This document shows, one piece after another, positions 12,954 to 20,561 of a stretch of 24,750 nt of DNA (positions are counted from its first letter, which is position 1; every line of letters starts with the position of its first letter). The stretch is from a virus. The translations under genes were made by a program, and so were the position numbers. Below the pieces are notes generated by a model. That model ran no database searches and was not told where the DNA came from. It was given only the letters and a program-made list of their open reading frames with translations. The stretch covers positions 1 through 24,750 of the IMG/VR virus record IMGVR_UViG_3300042892_000880, one strand, 5' to 3'.

Positions 12954-15746
12954 TTATCTTCTACGTATTTTAGGTCTTGGAAACACGTTACCCGATGCTG
13001 GACGTATTTTATAATTAGTCTTTGGAAATAAATTTCCGGAATCTTGACGCTCTTTATTATAAAATAAAAATCTATTTTCCCCGCCTTGCAGAGATGTAGT
13101 GTCATTGAAGCCACCTAGTGTTTCGTACATCTTATCAATTTTACTATAATTTAAAATGTATGTCTTGGCATCTGCTTGCGTCATTGTTGGGTATGTTTCT
13201 AATGCAATAGCCAACACTCCCGCTACTTGAGCAGAACTCATGCTAGTTCCGCTATATTTTTGATACAAATATCCTTCAGTAACAACGCCAGTATCTAAAG
13301 TAGTTGTTAAGTCTGTACCAGTATTTGCATAGGTAAACGTATTTGTACCAGTTCGAGTTATCAACGTCATTGATGTATTAAACGTTGTCTGTCCAGTGCA
13401 TACAATTGATACTAGATCGTTAGTCTGTAATCCGTGAGCAGCAGTAGTTGTAATAGTAGCAACGTTGCCGCTTCTAGCCACAGATGCTAGATCTGTACGT
13501 ACAACTGATCCATCATTAACTGGATCGTTACCACTCCAACTAGTTCCAGTAGTTCCAGCACTGTCATATACACCGCTCATGATATTATACCCGGGAGCAT
13601 ATATGTCAACACCTGGCCCGGTATTGCTATTTTGTCCTTTACTTTCTTCTGACGTGCTAGCAACTGAACCTACGGATATCATATTTAAATTTGCATCTGC
13701 TGTACCTCTAGAATTTGCAGGAGTAGACCCTCTATGATAATAGAAAGGAACGCCATTATCTAAAAAGTAATTATTATAATCAGTACCGCCTGGCACATCA
13801 ACTTTAAAACCGCCGTTGCCAGCCGAGCCTACAAATATAATACCGTCTGCTACTGCATCTTCGATGTCTGCATCAAGTGCAGGATCTCTATAAGGTGCTA
13901 GTTCTCCGCTTTGCATAATTCCGTAATCTTGTAATTGCGCTAGAGTAAATTCAGCCCTATATGCAGCGTTCTGATCTATATGTAAGTCAATTTGATTTTT
14001 TTTGGCTGTAGCTTCGTAGAAAGTCATTTCCCACAACATAGTTGGTGAACCTAATACTCCTCCGCTAGCAGCATCATGTCCTTCCCATCGTACTCTAAAT
14101 GTTCTATTAGGAGTAGATCCAGTTACACCGGTCCATAGACTTTGACAACTGCGATCGCCCGCTGAAATACAAATTTTTCTAGCACTGGGTGATCCCGGAC
14201 CAATGTCTACTGTGTATGGGTTACCGTACCCGCCGAATGTAACAAGACTGTTAGTATTCACGAATAGATATTGATTATTTCCCGACGTTCCTGTTCCGTA
14301 GTTTTGACCAAAGAAGGTAATTTGGAATGGGAATGTAATTTGCCACGCTGAGTCGTCGTAGTCATCACGCCCGTCAGGGCTTATGAATGTAGGTGCACCT
14401 GCATTGGTTAATCCGGTGCGTCCGCCGATAACTTTACTTATACTACCTACACTGCAACTAGCCGGACTAGTGCTCGTAGTGACTATTTGATTACCACCGT
14501 TACTGATGTTGGCTAATGCTGATGCCAATACTGTAGTAGTACACACACCACTAAAGCCTGTGTCTACTACAGGTTCCCCTATGCCGGTTGCTGTGAAATC
14601 TGTACCGCGGTATCTTATTTTACTAAATCTTGAATTGCCGAGACCATTAAGTGTATTAGTTACATTAACTTTTGTACCTAATCCCCAGCTGTTATTGACA
14701 ATCGTTGGGTTGACAACACCAGTAGCGGTGTTAACTGATTTTGAATTATGCCATGCTCTAACATAATCGATAACATATTGAGAAGGTGTAAATGATCCGC
14801 TAGCATCTCCGTCGTTACTAGTAAACCCTTCAGTATCGTGTCTAAAATTATAAACGTTGGCGTCTCGTGCCCAACCCTGTGTACTACCCGTTATAGTAGC
14901 AGCCACATGAGTTGCATGATTATTAACACCGGTATAGTTATTATATTGATATTTGCCAGTCCAAGTTCCGCTAGCTGAAACTCTTCCTACTGTTGCTCCT
15001 GCATTAGCATAGGTAATAGTATTAATAGTAGTGCCGTCTCCGCCTTCGCCACTAGACGTAACCCCAACAGCAGTTACTGTTGCAGACGTAGTACTAAATG
15101 TTCCGTTAGATGTACATATAACATCGATTACTGCGCCCACATTAATATAATGTGCAGTTTGAGTAGTAATTGTTGCATTGCCGGTTGTTCTAGCCACATG
15201 TGTGATAGTGCAACCTGTACCGCGTACTTCGAGATCGTGCTGACTAAACCAATCATATTGAACTAATCGTCCGCCGAATTCTGTATGTCCGGCGTAGGCT
15301 ATATCGTCAATAACTACTACGTCGACATTTTTACCCGAACCTGTTATGTTAATTGTAGCCGTTTGACTACTTGCACCACTTTCCGAACCCCATCCTGATA
15401 TGTTATCACTTAGGGTAGATCGATACAATCCCCAATTCTTCTGACCCACAATAGAATTATTGCCACGACTCCATGCTGCGGTCTGGCTGTGTAATTTTGT
15501 TTTAATTCCTAGTTTTGCCGCAGGTGTACTAACTGACTGTACTCGAGGATCGTTTTTAATATTTTCAGCTTCGTCGGGAGTCAAATAGTAATGTGTATTT
15601 CTACTAATAGGCCTTCTGTTAGCACATTGAACAGCACGTTCGGGAATAAATCCTCCCGAACCTGTGTTTTCCATTTCAAAGTAGAACTGTTCTAAGTCGT
15701 CTTTATTTTTAAGAGTAACAATGCATTCTCTAAAAATTGTTGGCAT
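12954..15746 (-). CDS. Subtilisin-like serine protease (S8) in the tail module, copy 2, with nested modules
   Basis: A 930 aa paralogue of the adjacent protease. The triad is D147 (VVVIDD), H277 (NNHATHVA, where the usual HGTH has Ala for Gly) and S835 (GTSMSSAQ). The oxyanion asparagine is N644 (GSAGN). The N-terminal ~80 residues (RPISRN, DPRVQSV) and the C-terminal RPASGNVFPRP match copy 1. It is 200 residues longer. A module of about 80 residues is inserted between Asp and His (181-262) and a related one of about 70 residues between Asn and Ser (753-824). The NIDO-like insertion (about 390-615) is also present. Insertions at surface loops of an intact subtilase fold suggest it can still fold. 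Activity is plausible but unproven. It follows the 1084 aa fibre gene after one base, without an obvious ribosome binding site. Confidence 0.87.
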   Translation of the reverse strand: MPTIFRECIVTLKNKDDLEQFYFEMENTGSGGFIPERAVQCANRRPISRNTHYYLTPDEAENIKNDPRVQSVSTPAAKLGIKTKLHSQTAAWSRGNNSIVGQKNWGLYRSTLSDNISGWGSESGASSQTATINITGSGKNVDVVVIDDIAYAGHTEFGGRLVQYDWFSQHDLEVRGTGCTITHVARTTGNATITTQTAHYINVGAVIDVICTSNGTFSTTSATVTAVGVTSSGEGGDGTTINTITYANAGATVGRVSASGTWTGKYQYNNYTGVNNHATHVAATITGSTQGWARDANVYNFRHDTEGFTSNDGDASGSFTPSQYVIDYVRAWHNSKSVNTATGVVNPTIVNNSWGLGTKVNVTNTLNGLGNSRFSKIRYRGTDFTATGIGEPVVDTGFSGVCTTTVLASALANISNGGNQIVTTSTSPASCSVGSISKVIGGRTGLTNAGAPTFISPDGRDDYDDSAWQITFPFQITFFGQNYGTGTSGNNQYLFVNTNSLVTFGGYGNPYTVDIGPGSPSARKICISAGDRSCQSLWTGVTGSTPNRTFRVRWEGHDAASGGVLGSPTMLWEMTFYEATAKKNQIDLHIDQNAAYRAEFTLAQLQDYGIMQSGELAPYRDPALDADIEDAVADGIIFVGSAGNGGFKVDVPGGTDYNNYFLDNGVPFYYHRGSTPANSRGTADANLNMISVGSVASTSEESKGQNSNTGPGVDIYAPGYNIMSGVYDSAGTTGTSWSGNDPVNDGSVVRTDLASVARSGNVATITTTAAHGLQTNDLVSIVCTGQTTFNTSMTLITRTGTNTFTYANTGTDLTTTLDTGVVTEGYLYQKYSGTSMSSAQVAGVLAIALETYPTMTQADAKTYILNYSKIDKMYETLGGFNDTTSLQGGENRFLFYNKERQDSGNLFPKTNYKIRPASGNVFPRPKIRRR
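13275..13490 (-). repeat. E1-FCCH-like module nested between Asn and Ser of protease copy 2
   Basis: Encodes residues 753-824, with VARSGNVATITTTAAHGL and NTFTYANTG as landmarks. Clearly related to the module at 14961-15206 and to that at 17539-17770 in the 1084 aa fibre. Confidence 0.75.
14961..15206 (-). repeat. E1-FCCH-like module nested between Asp and His of protease copy 2
   Basis: Encodes residues 181-262, with VARTTGNATITTQTAH and TITYANAGATVG as landmarks. It interrupts the loop that in copy 1 joins the Asp strand to the His helix in about 45 residues. Confidence 0.75.
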
Positions 15747-15747
15747 A

Positions 15748-18700
15748 TTAAGCTTCTAGTTGTAATGCAGTTAACGTGACTGTAATAGCAGCTTCTGCGC
15801 CGCTCTTGTTAGTAACTCTAACAGGAATATTTGTAGTTACAGTGCTTTCATTATTAAATCCTAATGTACCTGGACTAATTAATACTGTCTGTGCTCCTGT
15901 AGTGATAACTTCTGCAATTACACCTGCGCCCGGTAATGGGTCGGTTCCCTCAAGACGACTAGCATCGGCAATTCTAGCAGCCTCGCTGACATAGATTCGT
16001 ACCCAAGCTGCTGCACTAGTTTCCACTCTCATCAGCATATACGACTTATATCCAGTGATGTTAATTGGTCCGGTTAATCCATCTGCTAAACTGCTAGTTG
16101 TACCGGATAAGGTAGCTCTAGTTGGCAAGCCGCCGCCGGCTGCGTCTGTACCGTTAACCCACTTGCTAGTGCCAGTATCATATTTTAATACTTGACCATT
16201 CGTTGGAGTTCCAGTGATTACTACATCTGACAAATCATCTAGCGCACTTGCTCCGCCACCACTAGCATTGATAGTGATAGTGTCAGTACCGTCATTAGTA
16301 GTGATAGTAACATTAGTACCAGCTACTAAGGTCAATGTATCAGTTGCGCTATCAGCAGCCACGCTAGTTTGACCCGCTACTGCAATAGTACTAAAACTAT
16401 TGCTTGCAGTTCCGCCGCCACTAGCGTCAATTGTTATTTCGTCAGCACTGGTTCTAGTCAACGTGATGTTAGTACCTGCAGTTAGCTTAACATTATCAGT
16501 TGTTGAATCGCTACCTGTTAATCTTAAATTTACTCCGCCGGTTGCAGTTTCTGCGCTAATACCGTATGTAGTATTAGTATCAGTAATTGTAGATGCAATA
16601 GTAATTGTATCTGTTCCATCATTAGTAGTTATACTAACTCCTGTACCAGCTACTAATGTCAATGTATCAGTTGCGCTATCAGCAGCTACGCTAGTTTGAC
16701 CTGCTACTGCAATAGTACTAAAGCTATTGCTTGCACCGCCTGATGCTACAGTAGTGAATGTAAATACACCAGCTCCGTCAGTAGTTAATACTTGACCAAC
16801 AGTACCGTCTGTGATACCAAAACTAGTAATGCTTGTGGGCTTGCCAGATAGGTCAGCATAGACACCACTGAACAATGTTGGCTTATCAGTCAAATCATCA
16901 TAGTCACCACTGAACAATGTTGGCTTACCAGCTAGATCAGCGTAATTACCAGTAGTTGCCACAGCAGATAATGAAATCCACTCTGTGTTATAATTTGTTC
17001 CGTCAATCTTTGCAAGTACTTGTCCTGATGTACCTCCAATTACTACACCTTGGCCATTAGTACCGTTAGTACCATTAGTACCAGCAGCACCCTGGAATGG
17101 TCCAAGATCGACCCATGCACTGCCAGTATAAGACCATAAATGATAAGGAGAAACATCTAGCAACACATAGGCATCACCTGCTACCATACCAACTACAGCG
17201 TTTAATGCTGTGTTGTCTGCTTTTGTACCAAGTACTTTAATCGAACCAATAGCCACGCCTGCAATAGTTGATCCTGCTGGTAGTACTATGCCTGTACCGC
17301 TTGCAGTAATTAATGCGCCGCCTGCCCCAGCAGTACTACCAATTCGTAGTCCACTACTTGCACCGTTAATTGCAATTGAGTTATTTGCATATACAGTCTG
17401 ATCTGAGTTTATAAGTAAACCTGTAACTAATGCTCCTGTACTATTGGCAACCATTAGGCGTAAGTTACCAGGAATGATATTAGTACCGATTGTGCCAGTA
17501 GCTTCTGCTCTAATAACAGCAGCTCTTACATCAAAGTTTCTACTAACTACTGTACCTGTAGCTAAAGTTGACAGTACAGCGATTCCAGCATTGGCAATAG
17601 TAAATGTTGTAGTATTAGGTACTGAAATTACAGTTGCATGAACCGTACTAAACGTAGAGTCACTACAGGTAATACTAACTACCCATCCAATAGGACCACT
17701 AGTCCCTACAGGTAATCCGTGAGCTGAATCGACTGTGTAAGTTGCAACACCTAGTAGTCTAGATACATTGGTAATATTTGTAGTTGTTGCTACTCCGTCA
17801 AATGATGAGAATCGTATCGCTGAAATAACATCACCAGTTGCAATAGCATCAGGCGCATTATATGTAGCTCCCTTAATTTTTTGTAGTGTAAATGCCGGAG
17901 TATATGCAGCAACGTTACTATGACTTCTCATAGTTAATGGATTTGATCCACCAGCTATTCCAGTGCCTGCATCAATCAATGTCAGTGATGCACGAAGATT
18001 TGGTGCGCCCATTGTTGCTACCGTTGTGGTGATAGCTAAAGCAGTACCACTGATTGTATTAGCTGAACTTTGTATTGTTGCACTGCCTGCTGTACTCAAA
18101 CTAATGCCGATTGGGGCATTCAACGCTATTGATCCTACTCCAGTTAACGAGATGGTATCTACTCCAGATTGTAATCCACCCACCGGTACGCCTAATGCAG
18201 TTTGCAAAGATACTTGACCTTTTACAACAAATCTAGATGTATCTGAATCATAAAATAGTTGAGAGTCAGGTAATGCACTTAACGCAGTGCCGTTAGCAGC
18301 ATAGAACGGAATACCGTATCGCAAGCCGCTGCCAACAGTACCACTTGTAGAATCTATTCTAATGATACTGTCAGTTTCGTCAGTGACTGTAATATTAACA
18401 CCAGCTTTTAAAAATAAATTCTGAGCACCTGTGCCGCTGCCGCCAGCAGTCAATACTACATTAGCACCGCCTGCTTGAGTTCCAGCTGATATTGCATAGG
18501 TAGTGTTAGTATCAGTAACTGTACTAGCAATGGTGATAGTTTCAGCATCTGTGCGAGATACTGAAATTCCAGAGCCACTAGCAAATTTAACATCGTCTGT
18601 ACTAGCATCACTTCCAGTTAAACGTAAGTTAGTACCACCAGTTGCTGTTTCAGCACTTATAGTATAGGTTGCACCTGTGCCGCCGCCAGTTGAATCAGCT

Positions 18701-19002
18701 GCCGGTGCCCATGCTGTACCGTTCCATTTTAGAACTTGTCCTGAACTTGGAGCATCGCCGGTTACATCCGCAAGATCTGCTAAAACTGCGGGAATTAAGT
18801 CGGTAGTATCGGTTAAGTTACTAACATCAGTTGGAATAGTGCCTACAGCATAGGGCAATGCTGACCACGCTGTAACACCGTTTCCAATTTTAAATTTACC
18901 AGTATTTGTTTCAAACCCAGGTTCCCCTGCGGCTAAAACAACTGATCCTGCAGCGTCCCAGGCAGCTGAAGTTCCTCTTCTTAATATAATTTGTTGTGGC
19001 AT
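15748..19002 (-). CDS. Long tail fibre protein, 1084 aa, modular
   Basis: The first ~50 residues (MPQQIILRRGTSAAWDAAGS, then FETNTGKFKIGNGVTAWSALPY) are the N-terminal domain typical of phage fibres and of the Bordetella phage tropism determinant Mtd, usually used for attachment to the tail. Then come an LTDTTDLIP unit, a GQVLKWNGTAW module and duplicated beta-strand repeats. An E1-FCCH-like module lies at about 411-488, followed by a short collagen-like GTNGTNGTNG stretch (about 640-650) and DL--KPTLFSG repeats (about 685-722). A C-terminal domain (about 955-1084, ending TVTLTALQLEA) resembles receptor-side domains of other phage fibres. No signal peptide. GATAAATA lies 23 bases upstream and GAGG 9 bases before the ATG. 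The fibre role is well supported. The receptor is unknown. Confidence 0.87.
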   Translation of the reverse strand: MPQQIILRRGTSAAWDAAGSVVLAAGEPGFETNTGKFKIGNGVTAWSALPYAVGTIPTDVSNLTDTTDLIPAVLADLADVTGDAPSSGQVLKWNGTAWAPAADSTGGGTGATYTISAETATGGTNLRLTGSDASTDDVKFASGSGISVSRTDAETITIASTVTDTNTTYAISAGTQAGGANVVLTAGGSGTGAQNLFLKAGVNITVTDETDSIIRIDSTSGTVGSGLRYGIPFYAANGTALSALPDSQLFYDSDTSRFVVKGQVSLQTALGVPVGGLQSGVDTISLTGVGSIALNAPIGISLSTAGSATIQSSANTISGTALAITTTVATMGAPNLRASLTLIDAGTGIAGGSNPLTMRSHSNVAAYTPAFTLQKIKGATYNAPDAIATGDVISAIRFSSFDGVATTTNITNVSRLLGVATYTVDSAHGLPVGTSGPIGWVVSITCSDSTFSTVHATVISVPNTTTFTIANAGIAVLSTLATGTVVSRNFDVRAAVIRAEATGTIGTNIIPGNLRLMVANSTGALVTGLLINSDQTVYANNSIAINGASSGLRIGSTAGAGGALITASGTGIVLPAGSTIAGVAIGSIKVLGTKADNTALNAVVGMVAGDAYVLLDVSPYHLWSYTGSAWVDLGPFQGAAGTNGTNGTNGQGVVIGGTSGQVLAKIDGTNYNTEWISLSAVATTGNYADLAGKPTLFSGDYDDLTDKPTLFSGVYADLSGKPTSITSFGITDGTVGQVLTTDGAGVFTFTTVASGGASNSFSTIAVAGQTSVAADSATDTLTLVAGTGVSITTNDGTDTITIASTITDTNTTYGISAETATGGVNLRLTGSDSTTDNVKLTAGTNITLTRTSADEITIDASGGGTASNSFSTIAVAGQTSVAADSATDTLTLVAGTNVTITTNDGTDTITINASGGGASALDDLSDVVITGTPTNGQVLKYDTGTSKWVNGTDAAGGGLPTRATLSGTTSSLADGLTGPINITGYKSYMLMRVETSAAAWVRIYVSEAARIADASRLEGTDPLPGAGVIAEVITTGAQTVLISPGTLGFNNESTVTTNIPVRVTNKSGAEAAITVTLTALQLEA
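16294..16408 (-). repeat. Direct repeat, copy 1, in the 1084 aa fibre gene
   Basis: About 115 bp that recurs at 16621-16735 (offset 327 bp). The 87-bp core from 16321 is roughly 94 percent identical by eye. It encodes SFSTIAVAGQTSVAADSATD and what follows. Confidence 0.9.
16621..16735 (-). repeat. Direct repeat, copy 2, in the 1084 aa fibre gene
   Basis: Second copy of the repeat at 16294-16408. The two copies frame the SAETATGGVNLRLTGSD unit, which itself has another relative near 18560-18665. Confidence 0.9.
16838..16948 (-). repeat. 42-bp tandem repeat encoding DL-x-KPTLFSG units
   Basis: Two full 42-bp units (16838-16879, 16880-16921) and a partial third one encode the common phage-fibre pattern Y-DL--KPT-FSG. 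The unit is again 14 residues, as in the repeat at 6211-6378, though the sequence differs. Confidence 0.85.
17539..17770 (-). repeat. E1-FCCH-like module in the 1084 aa fibre
   Basis: Landmarks VSRLLGVATYTVDSAHGLP and TTFTIANAG match those of the two modules nested in protease copy 2, showing exchange of this module between tail genes. Confidence 0.65.
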
Positions 19003-19025
19003 GTCTTAAAATCCTCTATCTTTGT

Positions 19026-19033
19026 TATTTATC
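19026..19033 (-). promoter_or_regulatory. Putative T4-like late promoter box
   Basis: GATAAATA on the minus strand, 23 bases before the ATG at 19002, in the 44-base gap after the Calx-beta-like protein gene. Confidence 0.5.
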
Positions 19034-19046
19034 TATTAAACACTTG

Positions 19047-19625
19047 TTATGGCGCACCGCCGTCGATAACCACAGTATATACTGTGTCAGGACTTCCACC
19101 ATCTAGTATTAGATCAAAGTCTCCTCCGCCCGGAGTACCACCGTCTAATATACTGCTAGAACTATCTTCAATCCCTACACTTACAGAAACAGCTGGAGTA
19201 ATTCCAGTTAATGTTACTGTAAATGTTTCTAATCCTTCAGTAGTAAAATCATTTGAAATATTAATTACAAGATTTGCTGTGTTAGAATTTACAACAAAGT
19301 TTCCAGTTAACGCACTTAGACCTAAATCGCCTGCGCTAATACCAGTTCCCGTAATAGTAAATGGTACCGAAGTTCCATTACTTACGTTGGTTGTTGTTAG
19401 TGTAATTGTTACAGTATCGCCTTCGTTGGCTATGTTAGTACTTCTAGCTAAACTGTATGTCGGAGTTGTTGGGGGTTCGCTGCTACCCGCTAAGATATTG
19501 CCACCTGGAGTTATACCGTCTCCGATATACAGTAGCTTAGTATCAGTTACATAGATCAACTCACCCTCTTCTGGAGTAAAATTTAATCTGTCTGCTTCTG
19601 CTCCGCGTCTTATTAATAATGCCAT
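19047..19625 (-). CDS. Short fibre-like protein with Mtd-type N-terminus and Calx-beta-like domain
   Basis: A 192 aa protein. Residues 1-46 (ALLIRRGAEADRLNFTPEEG, then LIYVTDTKLLYIGDG) are a short form of the phage-fibre attachment domain also seen at the start of the 1084 aa fibre. Residues about 56-150 look like one Calx-beta domain: ANEGDTVTITLTTTNVSNGT, then NFVVNSNTANLVINISND and EGLETFTVTLTG. Such domains are often Ca2+-binding beta-sandwiches in adhesins. The end is Gly/Asp-rich (LDGGTPGGGDFDLILDGGSP) and may be a flexible tail. AGGGG lies 6 bases before the ATG. It stands between two other fibre genes, so it is probably an accessory fibre or tip protein. The Calx-beta call is from pattern only. 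Confidence 0.75.
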   Translation of the reverse strand: MALLIRRGAEADRLNFTPEEGELIYVTDTKLLYIGDGITPGGNILAGSSEPPTTPTYSLARSTNIANEGDTVTITLTTTNVSNGTSVPFTITGTGISAGDLGLSALTGNFVVNSNTANLVINISNDFTTEGLETFTVTLTGITPAVSVSVGIEDSSSSILDGGTPGGGDFDLILDGGSPDTVYTVVIDGGAP

Positions 19626-19641
19626 TGAAATCCCCTAATCT

Positions 19642-20535
19642 TTAAAATGAGCCCAAATCTAGGCTAAAGCCAGCTGGACTAATAAATGATCCAAAATCTA
19701 AATCCCCACCCGGGCTACTGCTAATAACATCTGCCGGACCCCACTTACTAGCGGTAGTATTCCAAACTAATGCTTGGCCGTTTAACGGTGGTGTTGATGA
19801 AATATCCCCTAAATCGTTTAGATCATGGTTATCAATGCGACTAATAATACCGTTTACATTGCCGATAACATTACCGATGAATGTGTCGGCAGTAATTGTA
19901 TCTTCAGTAACTACATTGCCTACTAGTCTAATTTCTCCAGAGACTGCTGTTAATTCTAAATTAACTTCGGAGATGATATTTAAACCGTCTCCGGGTAATG
20001 TGGATATGTAAGTAGTACCGGCTGTGGAAGAATTATTTCCACTAATGGTCAACGCATTAATAACTATTGGTTCAAAATCGCCGGTGCTTTCGGTAATTGA
20101 CGAAATCGCAATAGGTGTATCTAATCTAAAAATATTTCCGTTTAATGTGCCTACAAAATTATTAGCTAATACATTACCTTCAATATCAACATTGCCTAAT
20201 CCTACAATATTATAACCGTTTAAATTTAAATTTCCGCCTAGTGTAGGTGTAGGATCTTCGTTTAATTCGTTAATACTATCTGGTGTAGATACTGTAATTT
20301 CGTTGGCTGTTTCTACAACTGTTATGTTTAAACCCTGCTTAATAGATCGTAACTTTAAGTTATTACCTACTTTTTCTTTAAAAATGCCTGCGCCTGTTCC
20401 TAGATTATCTGCGCTTATAACGCGGGTTAAATCTATATCAGAAAAATTAGCATTGGCTTTTTCAAAGGCCGTGCGTAGATCATCGCCGGTTCCGTCGTTT
20501 GCGTAAGACCCTAGATTAACTTGAAGTATGCTCAT
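19642..20535 (-). CDS. Tail fibre-like protein, 297 aa
   Basis: The N-terminus, VNLGSYANDGTGDDLRTAFE followed by KANANFSDID, is a well-known opening of T4-like phage fibre and virion proteins. The middle is a regular beta-rich repeat region (LGGNLNLNGYNIVGLGNVDI, and GNV--N-FVGTLNG type strands) suggestive of a trimeric beta-helix. A LNDLGDIS-T-P-NGQALVW module near residue 245-270 is shared with other fibres here. The C-terminal 25 residues are Gly/Ser/Phe-rich (DLDFGSFISPAGFSLDLGSF). GAGAG lies 6 bases before the ATG, and a GCTAAATA box overlaps the stop of the desaturase gene 18 bases upstream. No signal peptide or enzyme motif. Confidence 0.8.
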   Translation of the reverse strand: MSILQVNLGSYANDGTGDDLRTAFEKANANFSDIDLTRVISADNLGTGAGIFKEKVGNNLKLRSIKQGLNITVVETANEITVSTPDSINELNEDPTPTLGGNLNLNGYNIVGLGNVDIEGNVLANNFVGTLNGNIFRLDTPIAISSITESTGDFEPIVINALTISGNNSSTAGTTYISTLPGDGLNIISEVNLELTAVSGEIRLVGNVVTEDTITADTFIGNVIGNVNGIISRIDNHDLNDLGDISSTPPLNGQALVWNTTASKWGPADVISSSPGGDLDFGSFISPAGFSLDLGSF

Positions 20536-20553
20536 GAATCACTCTCTTTAGTA

Positions 20554-20561
20554 TATTTAGC
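20554..20561 (-). promoter_or_regulatory. Putative late promoter box, variant
   Basis: GCTAAATA on the minus strand, 18 bases before the ATG at 20535. Its TAA is the stop codon of the desaturase gene, so coding constraint could also explain it. Confidence 0.3.

Noticed and set aside
15776-18217. Several plus-strand frames rich in Val, Ala, Pro and Leu
   Set aside because: These are shadows of the repetitive 1084 aa fibre gene, for the same composition reason.
18991-19554. Plus-strand 187-codon hydrophobic open frame
   Set aside because: It is antisense to the Calx-beta-like and fibre genes. The hydrophobic look comes from reverse-complemented Thr/Asn/Gly-rich codons.
15748-19625. Diversity-generating retroelement, suggested by Mtd-like N-terminal domains
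   Set aside because: No reverse transcriptase gene, template/variable repeat pair or adenine-biased variable region is visible. The N-terminal domain is common in phage fibres without such elements.
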